Assembly: GCA_946811695.1 (NCBI GenBank)
Contig: OX328125.1
Location: 102,197,176-102,261,175, forward strand
DNA: 64,000 nt
DNA from: Gonocerus acuteangulatus
Lineage: Eukaryota > Arthropoda > Insecta > Hemiptera > Coreidae
Reading direction: 5' to 3'
The position numbers and the translations under genes were made by a program. This document shows positions 46,162 through 59,170 of this stretch, piece by piece. The notes under the pieces were generated by a model. That model searched no databases. It was not told the DNA's origin and saw only the letters and a list, made by a program, of their open reading frames with translations. The stretch's first letter is position 1; each line of letters starts with the position of its first letter.

Positions 46162-49100
46162 TGTACTTGAAGTTACATAGTTTAGGAGGCATGATGTAAT
46201 AAGGAAGTTTACATTTGAGCAAGATTACCTATACGTTTTTGTACTTGAAGTTACAGAGTTTAGGAGGCATGATGTAATAAGGAAGTTTACATTTGAGCAA
46301 GATTAGCTATACATTTTTGTACTTGAAGTTACAGAGTTTAGGAGGCATGATGTAATAAGGAAGTTTACATTTGAGCAAGATTACCTATACGTTTTTGTAC
46401 TTGAAGTTACAGAGTTTAGGAGGCATGATGTAATAAGGAAGTTTACATTTGAGCAAGATTACCTATACGTTTTTGTACTTGAAGTTACAGAGTTTAGGAG
46501 GCATGATGTAATAAGGAAGTTTACATTTGAGCAAGATTACCTATACGTTTTTGTACTTGAAGTTACAGAGTTTAGGAGGCATGATGTAATAAGGAAGTTT
46601 ACATTTGAGCAAGATTACCTATACGTTTTTGTACTTGAAGTTACAGAGTTTAGGAGGCATGATGTAATAAGGAAGTTTACATTTGAGCAAGATTACCTAT
46701 ACGTTTTTGTACTTGAAGTTACATAGTTTAGGAGGCATGATGTAATAAGGAAGTTTACATTTGAGCAAGATTACCTATACGTTTTTGTACTTGAAGTTAC
46801 ATAGTTTAGGAGGCATGATGTAATAAGGAAGTTTACATTTGAGCAAGATTACCTATACGTTTTTGTACTTGAAGTTACAGAGTTTAGGAGGCATGATGTA
46901 ATAAGGAAGTTTACATTTGAGCAAGATTACCTATACGTTTTTGTACTTGAAGTTACAGAGTTTAGGAGGCATGATGTAATAAGGAAGTTTACATTTGAGC
47001 AAGATTACCTATACGTTTTTGTACTTGAAGTTACATAGTTTAGGAGGCATGATGTAATAAGGAAGTTTACATTTGAGCAAGATTACCTATACGTTTTTGT
47101 ACTTGAAGTTACATAGTTTAGGAGGCATGATGTAATAAGGAAGTTTACATTTGAGCAAGATTACCTATACGTTTTTGTACTTGAAGTTACAGAGTTTAGG
47201 AGGCATGATGTAATAAGGAAGTTTACATTTGAGCAAGATTACCTATACGTTTTTGTACTTGAAGTTACAGAGTTTAGGAGGCATGATGTAATAAGGAAGT
47301 TTACATTTGAGCAAGATTACCTATACGTTTTTGTACTTGAAGTTACAGAGTTTAGGAGGCATGATGTAATAAGGAAGTTTACATTTGAGCAAGATTACCT
47401 ATACGTTTTTGTACTTGAAGTTACATAGTTTAGGAGGCATGATGTAATAAGGAAGTTTACATTTGAGCAAGATTACCTATACGTTTTTGTACTTGAAGTT
47501 ACAGAGTTTAGGAGGCATGATGTAATAAGGAAGTTTACATTTGAGCAAGATTACCTATACGTTTTTGTACTTGAAGTTACAGAGTTTAGGAGGCATGATG
47601 TAATAAGGAAGTTTACATTTGAGCAAGATTAGCTATACGTTTTTGTACTTGAAGTTACAGAGTTTAGGAGGCATGATGTAATAAGGAAGTTTACATTTGA
47701 GCAAGATTACCTATACGTTTTTGTACTTGAAGTTACATAGTTTAGGAGGCATGATGTAATAAGGAAGTTTACATTTGAGCAAGATTACCTATACGTTTTT
47801 GTACTTGAAGTTACAGAGTTTAGGAGGCATGATGTAATAAGGAAGTTTACATTTGAGCAAGATTACCTATACGTTTTTGTACTTGAAGTTACAGAGTTTA
47901 GGAGGCATGATGTAATAAGGAAGTTTACATTTGAGCAAGATTACCTATACGTTTTTGTACTTGAAGTTACAGAGTTTAGGAGGCATGATGTAATAAGGAA
48001 GTTTACATTTGAGCAAGATTACCTATACGTTTTTGTACTTGAAGTTACATAGTTTAGGAGGCATGATGTAATAAGGAAGTTTACATTTGAGCAAGATTAC
48101 CTATACGTTTTTGTACTTGAAGTTACATAGTTTAGGAGGCATGATGTAATAAGGAAGTTTACATTTGAGCAAGATTACCTATACGTTTTTGTACTTGAAG
48201 TTACAGAGTTTAGGAGGCATGATGTAATAAGGAAGTTTACATTTGAGCAAGATTACCTATACGTTTTTGTACTTGAAGTTACAGAGTTTAGGAGGCATGA
48301 TGTAATAAGGAAGTTTACATTTGAGCAAGATTACCTATACGTTTTTGTACTTGAAGTTACAGAGTTTAGGAGGCATGATGTAATAAGGAAGTTTACATTT
48401 GAGCAAGATTACCTATACGTTTTTGTACTTGAAGTTACATAGTTTAGGAGGCATGATGTAATAAGGAAGTTTACATTTGAGCAAGATTACCTATACGTTT
48501 TTGTACTTGAAGTTACAGAGTTTAGGAGGCATGATGTAATAAGGAAGTTTACATTTGAGCAAGATTACCTATACGTTTTTGTACTTGAAGTTACAGAGTT
48601 TAGGAGGCATGATGTAATAAGGAAGTTTACATTTGAGCAAGATTAGCTATACGTTTTTGTACTTGAAGTTACAGAGTTTAGGAGGCATGATGTAATAAGG
48701 AAGTTTACATTTGAGCAAGATTACCTATACGTTTTTGTACTTGAAGTTACATAGTTTAGGAGGCATGATGTAATAAGGAAGTTTACATTTGAGCAAGATT
48801 ACCTATACGTTTTTGTACTTGAAGTTACATAGTTTAGGAGGCATGATGTAATAAGGAAGTTTACATTTGAGCAAGATTACCTATACGTTTTTGTACTTGA
48901 AGTTACAGAGTTTAGGAGGCATGATGTAATAAGGAAGTTTACATTTGAGCAAGATTAGCTATACGTTTTTGTACTTGAAGTTACAGAGTTTAGGAGGCAT
49001 GATGTAATAAGGAAGTTTACATTTGAGCAAGATTACCTATACGTTTTTGTACTTGAAGTTACATAGTTTAGGAGGCATGATGTAATAAGGAAGTTTACAT

Positions 49101-50450
49101 TTGAGCAAGATTACCTATACGTTTTTGTACTTGAAGTTACAGAGTTTAGGAGGCATGATGTAATAAGGAAGTTTACATTTGAGCAAGATTACCTATACGT
49201 TTTTGTACTTGAAGTTACAGAGTTTAGGAGGCATGATGTAATAAGGAAGTTTACATTTGAGCAAGATTACCTATACGTTTTTGTACTTGAAGTTACAGAG
49301 TTTAGGAGGCATGATGTAATAAGGAAGTTTACATTTGAGCAAGATTACCTATACGTTTTTGTACTTGAAGTTACATAGTTTAGGAGGCATGATGTAATAA
49401 GGAAGTTTACATTTGAGCAAGATTACCTATACGTTTTTGTACTTGAAGTTACATAGTTTAGGAGGCATGATGTAATAAGGAAGTTTACATTTGAGCAAGA
49501 TTACCTATACGTTTTTGTACTTGAAGTTACAGAGTTTAGGAGGCATGATGTAATAAGGAAGTTTACATTTGAGCAAGATTACCTATACGTTTTTGTACTT
49601 GAAGTTACAGAGTTTAGGAGGCATGATGTAATAAGGAAGTTTACATTTGAGCAAGATTACCTATACGTTTTTGTACTTGAAGTTACAGAGTTTAGGAGGC
49701 ATGATGTAATAAGGAAGTTTACATTTGAGCAAGATTACCTATACGTTTTTGTACTTGAAGTTACATAGTTTAGGAGGCATGATGTAATAAGGAAGTTTAC
49801 ATTTGAGCAAGATTACCTATACGTTTTTGTACTTGAAGTTACAGAGTTTAGGAGGCATGATGTAATAAGGAAGTTTACATTTGAGCAAGATTACCTATAC
49901 GTTTTTGTACTTGAAGTTACAGAGTTTAGGAGGCATGATGTAATAAGGAAGTTTACATTTGAGCAAGATTAGCTATACGTTTTTGTACTTGAAGTTACAG
50001 AGTTTAGGAGGCATGATGTAATAAGGAAGTTTACATTTGAGCAAGATTACCTATACGTTTTTGTACTTGAAGTTACATAGTTTAGGAGGCATGATGTAAT
50101 AAGGAAGTTTACATTTGAGCAAGATTACCTATACGTTTTTGTACTTGAAGTTACAGAGTTTAGGAGGCATGATGTAATAAGGAAGTTTACATTTGAGCAA
50201 GATTACCTATACGTTTTTGTACTTGAAGTTACAGAGTTTAGGAGGCATGATGTAATAAGGAAGTTTACATTTGAGCAAGATTACCTATACGTTTTTGTAC
50301 TTGAAGTTACAGAGTTTAGGAGGCATGATGTAATAAGGAAGTTTACATTTGAGCAAGATTACCTATACGTTTTTGTACTTGAAGTTACATAGTTTAGGAG
50401 GCATGATGTAATAAGGAAGTTTACATTTGAGCAAGATTACCTATACGTTT
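46162..50450 (+). repeat. 78-bp satellite, ~55 copies, with 13-mer higher-order repeat
   Basis: The unit begins GTTTTTGTACTTGAAGTTAC and contains TTTAGGAGGCATGATGTAAT. Copies differ almost only at two sites: ACAGAG (G) or ACATAG (T), and GATTACCT (c) or GATTAGCT (g). Numbering units from the left, 12-24 and 42-54 have the identical order T T G G G T G Gg G T G G G (13 units, 1014 bp). Units 25-34 repeat its first ten. No frame stays open. There is no spacer diversity, so it is not a CRISPR array. Confidence 0.97.
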
Positions 50451-50682
50451 AATGTGCTGTAATATTATTTCTCTTAAAATTCGCTGCGATTCCCCAATAT
50501 ATTTTACATCAAAATCATTACATTCTACTATATTAATATTACATTTGGTTTGCAATTTTGGTTATATTTCCGAGTAAAGTTTTACACAAATTGTTCTCAT
50601 ATACCGAAGTATACTTTAAAATGCACGAATTATTTCCATTATTTCTTTAATTTTTACATTTTTTTCTACTTTTTTAATCCTA
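50451..50682. other. No gene seen
   Basis: AT-rich right flank of the satellite. Confidence 0.5.
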
Positions 50683-50787
50683 GATATGCTTAAAATTTTT
50701 GCTTCCTGAAAATTGAATGTGAATGTGTTCAGAGAGAGCCGTTTGACATTGTGAATGATCGTCTACACTTTTTGCATGCTGCATGAT

Positions 50788-51018
50788 ACGCCACAGAAAA
50801 TTCCCACTTATTCAATTTTCAGGAAGCAAAAATTTTAGATAAAGAACCAAACAGCCTCAAAAGAAAGATTAAAGAAAACCTTTATATTGTAGAAAGACAG
50901 GAACAGGTGGTAAATAAAAAAAAGGACATCAAATACTTAAATAAATTCTTTCAGAACCTTGTAGTGCAGAATAGAAATGACGGGGACTGTAGACAGGTTT
51001 ACGGGGAGGAAGGTTAGG
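50788..51018 (+). pseudogene. PLE GIY-YIG endonuclease C-terminal fragment
   Basis: The frame reads YATENSHLFNFQEAKILDKE, then PNSLKRKIKENLYIVERQEQ, and KDIKYLNKFFQNL. The ENSH..F..AKILDKE....KRK.KE..YI pattern with a following LN is the C-terminal part of the GIY-YIG endonuclease fused to PLE reverse transcriptases. The stop is at about 51016. The GIY-YIG residues themselves and the RT are truncated away. The family link is by motif recognition only. Confidence 0.75.
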
Positions 51019-51192
51019 ATACTAGTGTTTCATAACCCTGAGACGCATATTGCTATGCAATATTAAAATTACTTTATATAATTGTACGTGATGGGAAAAG
51101 ACCATCGAATGTAAGTATACACACAATGTTGTAAAAATGTAATTCCTCCAATCAAATTATACATGTATAATGTACAAATAATTTTAGGAAAT

Positions 51193-51234
51193 ACCCTTTG
51201 AGGAGGAGCAGAATAGCTCGAAACCGGTTAGGGT
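51193..51234 (+). ncRNA. Hammerhead-ribozyme-like motif
   Basis: ACCCT (51193-51197), TTGAGGA (51198-51204; C3 changed to T), extra G, stem GAGC/GCTC, GAAA (51220-51223), CCGGTT, AGGGT (51230-51234). Stem I ACCCT/AGGGT is five Watson-Crick pairs in the exact hammerhead position. The C3 change should abolish cleavage. Confidence 0.6.
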
Positions 51235-51297
51235 GAAAACAATAAAATACAGGAAGTGAAAGGAGTGTTTTTATGACCTATTGGCTACAAAAAACAA

Positions 51298-51298
<1 letters not shown>

Positions 51299-51345
<47 letters not shown>
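51299..51345. repeat. (AT)n microsatellite, left of SINE
   Basis: Ends exactly where SINE B begins. Confidence 0.95.
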
Positions 51346-51350
<5 letters not shown>

Positions 51351-51676
51351 CCCGTAACAGGCCACAAGGGCCCAGAGGGGCAGTTACTGTAGAGGTATCT
51401 GATTCTTGACCATACGGCACACTAGGGTAGTGTGGTCAATACTATGTTCCGGCCGCCTGATTTTTCCCTTGCTGCATCGACTGCTAGAGTCATTAGCACC
51501 AAGGTACCCATTGATAAATTAATTAAAGGCTGGGTTGGCCTAGGGACGATCTGGGACCCCAAATCCAGCTCTCGAACGACGGCACTAGAAGAAAAAATCT
51601 TTAGTGCGCGCTCGGGTTTTGAACCTGGTCCTTCAGTTCATTAGTCGAGTGCTCTACCACTGAGCTAACCTTGTCC

Positions 51677-51678
<2 letters not shown>
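51346..51678 (-). mobile_element. SINE B, full-length, inside (AT)n
   Basis: Minus copy from ATCCCGTAACAGGCC to CTACCACTGAGCTAACCT plus TGTCCCC. The B box is degraded (GGTTTTGAACCTGG on plus). (AT)n on both sides suggests insertion into a microsatellite. Confidence 0.9.

Positions 51679-51727
<49 letters not shown>
51679..51727. repeat. (AT)n microsatellite, right of SINE
   Basis: Continuation of the run at 51299-51345. Confidence 0.95.
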
Positions 51728-51731
<4 letters not shown>

Positions 51732-51923
51732 GATACAATTATTTATCCCCCTTTCCTTATAAAGCAGATATTTTATTATTAACAGGAATACTGAATCTGT
51801 ATGAGAGAGATTCAGCTCCAATAAAGAGCATTGATCCCCTTTATTAGGTGAAGACAGTGACAACAAAGCCCATTCATCTTCTTTATTATATCGGATATTT
51901 ATTTACTGGCGATTTACAACTTT

Positions 51924-52150
51924 CTATAGTCGAGAAACATAAATCTTTTTGAAAATTCCTCTTAGGAAGTCTATGGATTCTAGTAATGATTCTGGATTAC
52001 AACACAGTCCAAGAGTTTGTAACGCAAGTTTCATGAAGTGCTTTATTGCACCTTTTTTGCTATAGTGCATTTCTTGAGTCAATCCAATATACGGAGGTAA
52101 GTATCTGATGGCTAGACGTAGCGTGGAACACCAGGTACTGCCCATAGAGG
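51924..52150 (-). CDS. Candidate terminal exon, unknown protein
   Basis: Minus-strand frame with non-repetitive, protein-like composition: RLAIRYLPPYIGLTQEM, KHFMKLALQTLGLCC, ESLLESIDFLRGIFKKIYVS and a stop. A pyrimidine-rich stretch followed by CAG (minus strand, near 52138-52150) could be a 3' splice site, and AATAAA signals follow the stop at about 51883-51900. I do not recognise the family. It could also be a fragment of an unrecognised transposon or a chance frame. Confidence 0.3.
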
Positions 52151-52160
52151 ACAGGTGCAA

Positions 52161-52619
52161 AAAAAGAAATACCCAGACAAGGTGTTTTATTCAGAAGCCA
52201 ACAATCTTTAATTTAAAATTAAGGCAATTTTACACTGAATAATAAATAAATCAGACACGTTTAAGGGGTTAACAAGTAAAAAGAAAAAGTGTTTTTTTTT
52301 CACCCTGCAATTTTGAACAGCCTCTTCAATAAACATAATTAAAAAAAGGCGGACACTTTTTGTGGAGTTTCATTCTCAGTAAACATGAAAATGAATGTTG
52401 GCTATGATAGACTTTAATACGATGCGTTTCAAGAGTGAGTGAGAGCACCGATCATTGGAACAATTGTGGTTGTTCTCTGCGCTTGTCGTTGGTTCTTGAT
52501 TAACTGTGTTGTTTTAAGCATGTTTTAATGTTTTATTTTATTTGTGTGTAGTTTGACGTGATTATGAATAACACAATAAATCATTTGATTCGTTCATCAG
52601 TTGATATTTTTTGTTTTAA
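52161..52619. other. No gene seen
   Basis: Nothing recognised. Confidence 0.5.
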
Positions 52620-52975
52620 CTGTTGGTGGCGTTCGGAACGGAGGCGGGGCGCGTGGGTCGGCGGGAGCAATGGGCTTGGCTAGGGTTGGGGACGAGCCCC
52701 CCCCCCCCACATGCGGTCTGTGAAGGTTTGGTTGCCCTGGCACCAGCAAGCACACCTTCTATCATAGACCTAGCAGCCAGTCACCAGATGCGGGCCACTA
52801 AGGTAGAACTGGCACGGGGGACTCTACTCGACCTTGACTAGGTCCGCCTCCCGCTGGCCGTCCGGCTCTGTCTCTGCTTTCGATGCTGCCAATGGACCGA
52901 CCAAGAGGCACAATTGACCCAATAGTGGTTGACCGGCCTTTAAACGACAATAAAAAAAAAAAAAAAAAAAAAAAA
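52620..52975 (+). mobile_element. GC-rich retrosequence 3' end with poly(A)
   Basis: Abrupt rise in GC (GGCGGGGCGCGTGGGTCGG, a run of 12 C) in AT-rich surroundings, ending TTTAAACGACAATAAAA and about 25 A. This looks like a LINE or SINE 3' end. The 72-codon frame inside has no identifiable domain. Confidence 0.5.
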
Positions 52976-53084
52976 AGTAATCGCTTAGTCGCTAAAATAA
53001 AACTGTTTTTCGATTATAAAGGAAAGTACATGGTGTGTAATAAAAACATTTTTATTTTAATTCTACTCTAAAATAAAAAATGAA

Positions 53085-53440
53085 AATGTACAGCCCGTGC
53101 ATCTGTACATGATAGGTCACCAAGAGCCAAGGAGAGTGGAGAGAATGTACAGCCCTGAAATGTACAGCCCGTGCATCTGTACATGATAGGCGATCAAGAG
53201 CCAAGGAGAGTGGAGAGAATGTACAGCCCTGAAATGTACAGCCCGTGCATCTGTACATGATAGGTCACCAAGAGCCAAGGAGAGTGGAGAGAATTTACAG
53301 CCCTGAAATGTACAGCCCGTGCATCTGTACATGATAGGTCACCAAGAGCCAAGGAGAGTGGAGAGAATGTACAGCCCTGAAATGTACAGCCCGTGCATCT
53401 GTACATGATAGGTCACCAAGAGCCAAGGAGAGTGGAGAGA
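53085..53440 (+). repeat. 74-bp tandem repeat, ~4.7 copies
   Basis: Unit CTGAAATGTACAGCCCGTGC, ATCTGTACATGATAGGTCAC, CAAGAGCCAAGGAGAGTGGA plus GAGAATGTACAGCC. Period 74. Overlapping minus frames with similar peptides are artefacts of the repeat. Confidence 0.95.
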
Positions 53441-53944
53441 AAGACCACAACTCAAGTACATAGAGATTATCTTTTTGTTTTCGGTATCATTTTTAAGGTA
53501 TTTTTTAGTGTAGATTAGAATGAGAACACTACCAATTGGGTAGAATTAATATTTTGGAAGATTAACAGGTTTCATATTACGAGAACAGTGAAAAACAGTA
53601 AGTATTCAATTTAAAAACAGTCATATTTTACCCAATTGGTAAAAATATGTATCCTTCCAAATGTATTTTCGAGTGCTGAGTTGAATAAATTAACAACAAA
53701 TGTAATACTGTTAAGTGTTCTTGACTTATTCCTCTTTATTAACATTTTCACTCATAACGAATAAATTTTGACATTTTTACATGAGATATTAGGTAGATCT
53801 CGTGTAAAATGTTCAGGTACTTGCTAGCACAAACTGTTCAACAACTCTCTCCAGAAAATAACAATAATAAACTCGTTTTTGGTAAAATAACCGCATGGGT
53901 AATTGAAACCTTCAATTTTCACTCATAACGAATACCAAATTCGT

Positions 53945-54191
53945 AGTCCTTACAAGACTTAGAATAGGACATACTCTACTAACTCACACTTACTTGATGA
54001 CAAAACAAGACATACCACTATGTACAGAATGCAATAAGACATTAACGGTAAAACGCTTACTAACAGACTGCAGGAAATGTGAAAACATCAACATGCCATA
54101 TGATATGTACGAACTATTGACAGATGGTAGCCCACACATATCTATTATTTTAGACTTTTTAAAACACATAAAAATTTACGAAGGAATATAG
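53945..54191 (+). pseudogene. LINE C-terminal fragment (I-type)
   Basis: LRIGHTLLTHTYLMTKQD, then PLCTECNKTLTVKRLLTDC, LLTDGSPHIS and ILDFLKHIKIYEGI: the C-x2-C zinc cluster and terminal helix of an I-group LINE polyprotein. The motif style matches the fragment at 28171-28372. No RT remains. Confidence 0.78.
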
Positions 54192-54467
54192 CAAAAACGA
54201 AAAATTTGGAATATGTTAAAATTAATTTTTTAATTCAATTTTATTTGTACAAAATAAAGGGAAAACATTTAGTTTATTAAAAATAATTTATTACTTATCT
54301 GTTTTTTTATTTTATAGTTGACCTTTATGTTTGGTATTTTTATTATTCTATTTTTTCTCTTTTTGCCTTTTTTTTGTCTTGTATAGTTGATAGATTCAGT
54401 TATTTAATTTTTTATTTAAATGTTTTATTTTTGATGTGCTAGACCTTTTATTTGGTTTGCACTCTAC
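54192..54467. other. AT-rich, probable LINE 3' UTR
   Basis: No feature beyond T-rich runs. It may be the 3' UTR of the preceding fragment. Confidence 0.4.
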
Positions 54468-54922
54468 GTGTTTATAGAGCTAATCGCCTAGTTGCTAGCT
54501 CTTACCTAGGTGTTTATAGAGCTAATCGCCCAGTTGCTAGCTCTTACCTAGGTGTTTATAGAGCTAATCGCCCAGTTGCTAGCTCTTACCTAGGTGTTTA
54601 TAGAGCTAATCGCCCAGTTGCTAGCTCTTACCTAGGTGTTTATAGAGCTAATCGCCTAGTTGCTAGCTCTTACCTAGGTGTTTATAGAGCTAATCGCCTA
54701 GTTGCTAGCTCTTACCTAGGTGTTTATAGAGCTAATCGCCTAGTTGCTAGCTCTTACCTAGGTGTTTATAGAGCTAATCGCCTAGTTGCTAGCTCTTACC
54801 TAGGTGTTTATAGAGCTAATCGCCTAGTTGCTAGCTCTTACCTAGGTGTTTATAGAGCTAATCGCCTAGTTGCTAGCTCTTACCTAGGTGTTTATAGAGC
54901 TAATCGCCTAGTTGCTAGCTCG
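54468..54922 (+). repeat. 42-bp tandem repeat, ~11 copies
   Basis: Unit GTGTTTATAGAGCTAATCGC, CTAGTTGCTAGCTCTTACCT plus AG. The only common variant is GCCTAG/GCCCAG. Because 42 is a multiple of 3 the frame stays open (14-residue period), which does not by itself imply a protein. Each unit can fold through AGAGCTA/TAGCTCT. Confidence 0.95.
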
Positions 54923-55390
54923 AAAATCATATAAATAAAAAATCTAACCTTCATTATATTAGGCTATGCACACATACGGCCGAGTACGGCGATAACATTT
55001 ATAGGAAAGCAACTTCAAAACATTTACTTTTAGGTAAAACTATGCGGGAAACAAGCTAAGTATCGCTTTTTTTTCTTCACCAAATAAACTACGGATAATT
55101 GAGTTTCATTACAGATATCTTCACAACCTAAATGCACCAAGTTCATGGTACATTTTGGCAAGAAAGAAAATTCGTTTAAAAGCTACATATACTCATGAGA
55201 CTTCGAGGGTAATATCAATTTTTCAGTAGTAAATAAGTGGTATAAAATATTATTTTACTTTTCACTAAAAACCGGAAGATTTTTACTCATTGGGAAAACG
55301 TCCAATAAAAAGGTGTTTTGTGGTCATACCTATTAATAAAATAGAAAAGAAATATTACAGCAGCCTTCTACAACTGATTAGGAATAAAAA

Positions 55391-56755
<1,365 letters not shown>

Positions 56756-57436
56756 AATGTTAGTATAACCGCGATTAAACACCTTAGGTTTTGGATGTTT
56801 TTTCTCTCTCGGCACCACTGTGCGACGCATGTAGTATCAACACATTAACAATGCATTAATTGTCTCTGTTACGTCACTGTTGTGACGATATAACTGTTCC
56901 TTACAGCGATGATAAAGCCATATCTACTTAGATATTACATCACCGCAATGCAAAACCAATCCTGTTTATCTTCCATATTTCTACAATGGGTTTATAGCCT
57001 CATAACAAAATCACTTTATCTGCTGTCTTGGAAAATGTCCATAATACAAAAGTTGCCTAAAATTTCTGTAACAAATGAACAAAGCCCTAATGCGAGAAGA
57101 GAAGCTATTTCCATTAGTAGGATTGTGTATAAACCGGTTGCCGAAAAGGGATATAAGGCAGAAAGACGGGGTCTATTGTTTGCCTTTGGTCCAGAGAAGG
57201 GAGCCATGGTTGGTTAATGGGGCCTGTATCATCGATTCTTGATGAATAGACTGTTTGTCCTATTCAAGTTGCGTTAGCACTACCTAGGTAATGAACCACT
57301 ACATACTCACTTCTACATTAATCTATATCCACCGGCAAACATTCCGATTTAGACTTCGGTTTGTTCAGATATCAATAAATTCGAAATTAACTCATAGCGG
57401 AAGAAAATTCATTCATACTCTATTTCGCATCAGGGA
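56756..57436. other. No gene identified
   Basis: A 102-codon frame (56909-57217) lacks any family signature. Nothing else seen. Confidence 0.45.
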
Positions 57437-57507
57437 CTTCATTACAGAGATGGGCATAATTTTATTTATAAATAAAAATACGAATTTATTCATATTTATT
57501 TATATTT

Positions 57508-58077
57508 GTGAATACGAATATAAATAAATTCGTACTTCATATATTTGTGAATACGAATATAAATAAATTCGTACTTCATATATTTGTGAATACGAATATA
57601 AATAAATTCGTACTTCATATATTTGTGAATACGAATATAAATAAATTCGTACTTCATATATTTGTGAATACGAATATAAATAAATTCGTACTTCATATAT
57701 TTGTGAATACGAATATAAATAAATTCGTACTTCATATATTTGTGAATACGAATATAAATAAATTCGTACTTCATATATTTGTGAATACGAATATAAATAA
57801 ATTCGTACTTCATATATTTGTGAATACGAATATAAATAAATTCGTACTTCATATATTTGTGAATACGAATATAAATAAATTCGTACTTCATATATTTGTG
57901 AATACGAATATAAATAAATTCGTACTTCATATATTTGTGAATACGAATATAAATAAATTCGTACTTCATATATTTGTGAATACGAATATAAATAAATTCG
58001 TACTTCATATGTTTGTGAATACGAATATAAATAAATTCGTACTTCATATATTTGTGAATACTAATATAAATAAATTC
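57508..58077 (+). repeat. 39-bp tandem array, ~14 copies, in left arm only
   Basis: Unit GTGAATACGAATATAAATAA plus ATTCGTACTTCATATATTT. The right arm has only about two copies (59210-59300). Since 39 is divisible by 3, both strands stay open. The resulting frames of 183 and 243 codons are artefacts. Confidence 0.95.
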
Positions 58078-58383
58078 CTATTCATAAGAGTGAATACGAA
58101 TTTATTTTTATTCACATATATTAAATATAAAAATACAAATAAAATTTTCTTCGCAAATTTTTCTGCGAATAAAAATAAATTCACAGAAAAAATTGTAAAT
58201 AATCACAAAAAATGTGAATATTTACAAAAAATCAAGTGATTACAAAAAAAACACATTAAAATACACGAATAAAAATTTATTCACATTATAATTTGTGAAT
58301 AAAAATTTATTCACAATAAAATTCGCAAATAAATCATGAATTTATTCGTATAAAGATGATATTACGAAAGTTATTAAAGGTGA

Positions 58384-58504
58384 TTTTTTTTCTTTTTTAA
58401 GGCGTTTAACGTCTAGGCTATTGGCGCCTAGATTTTTGTTTACCCCGAGTCCGCCGCGGGACCACCAGCCATGCTGCAGGGACACAGTTTGCCATCTGTA
58501 CCTC

Positions 58505-58545
<41 letters not shown>
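58384..58545 (-). mobile_element. Insert at the centre of the hAT palindrome (SINE-like)
   Basis: T-rich run, AAGGCGTTTAACGTCTAGGC (resembles the SINE A 3' end on the minus strand), a GC-rich middle, and an A-run at 58507-58545. The palindrome meets on either side at TTAAAGGT and ACCTTTAA. Confidence 0.5.
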
Positions 58546-58547
<2 letters not shown>

Positions 58548-58809
58548 ACCTTTAATAACTTTCGTAATATCAACTTAATACGAATAAATTCATAATTTAT
58601 TTGCGAATTTTATTGTGAATAAACTTTTATTCACAAATTATAATGTGAATAAATTTTTATTCGTATATTTTAATGTGATTTTTTTAACCACATGATTTTT
58701 TGTAAATATTCACATTTTTTGTGATTATTTACAATTTTTTCTATGAATTTATTTGTATTCGCATAAAAATTTTCGAATGAAATTTTATTTGTATTTTTAT
58801 ATTTAATAT

Positions 58810-59170
58810 GGGGGCGAGGTTAGCTCAGTGGTAGAGCACTGGATTAATAAGCTGGAGGACTGAGTTCAAGTCCCGAGCAAGCACTAAAGATTTTTTCTTC
58901 TAGTGTCTTCGTTCATGGGTTGAATTCGGCCTCCCTGACCGTCCCTAGGCTGACCCAGCCTTTAATTAATTTAATAATGGGTACCTTGGGTGCTAATGAC
59001 TCTAGCAGTCGAAGCAGCCAAGGGGAAAATCAGGCGGCCGGAGCATAGTACTGACCACACTATCTCCCTAGTGAGCCGTATGGTCATGAATCAGATACCT
59101 CTAGTATCTGCCCCTCGGGGCCCTCGAGGCCTGTTACGGTACTGATTTTGTTTTTTTTTTTTTTTTTTTT
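58810..59170 (+). mobile_element. SINE B, full-length, with 11-bp target duplication
   Basis: From GGGGCGAGGTTAGCTCAG to GTACTGATTTTG and 20 T. ATATTTAATAT lies at 58799-58809 and 59171-59181. It is inserted in the right arm of the hAT-like element, so it is younger than that element. Confidence 0.93.

Larger units (their letters stand above)
50683..51260 (+). mobile_element. Penelope-like element 3' fragment (P6)
   Basis: A GIY-YIG domain remnant (50788-51018), a 3' UTR, a hammerhead-like motif (51193-51234) and AATAAAATACAGGA near the end. An inverted duplicate of part of the coding region lies at 50690-50714 against about 50810-50837 (ATTTTTGCTTCCTGAAAATT), the same inverted-arm habit as P1-P3. 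Confidence 0.75.
53495..55110 (+). repeat. Unknown dispersed repeat X, copy 2 (interrupted)
   Basis: Matches copy 1 (25650-26245) over 53495-53945 and again over 54945-55110. The roughly 1 kb between is a LINE scrap plus a 42-bp minisatellite absent from copy 1. Confidence 0.6.

Noticed and set aside
46162..50450. CRISPR-like array
   Set aside because: Units are contiguous 78-bp copies without variable spacers, and the context is eukaryotic.
53052..53406. Three similar 70-residue minus-strand proteins
   Set aside because: Shifted reads of the same 74-bp repeat.
54452..54934. 160-residue repeat protein (14-residue period)
   Set aside because: Open only because the 42-bp minisatellite is a multiple of three; almost no variation that would show selection, and no flanking gene structure.
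57496..58239. 183- and 243-codon frames on opposite strands
   Set aside because: Both come from a 39-bp array in a transposon arm; open on both strands by period length.
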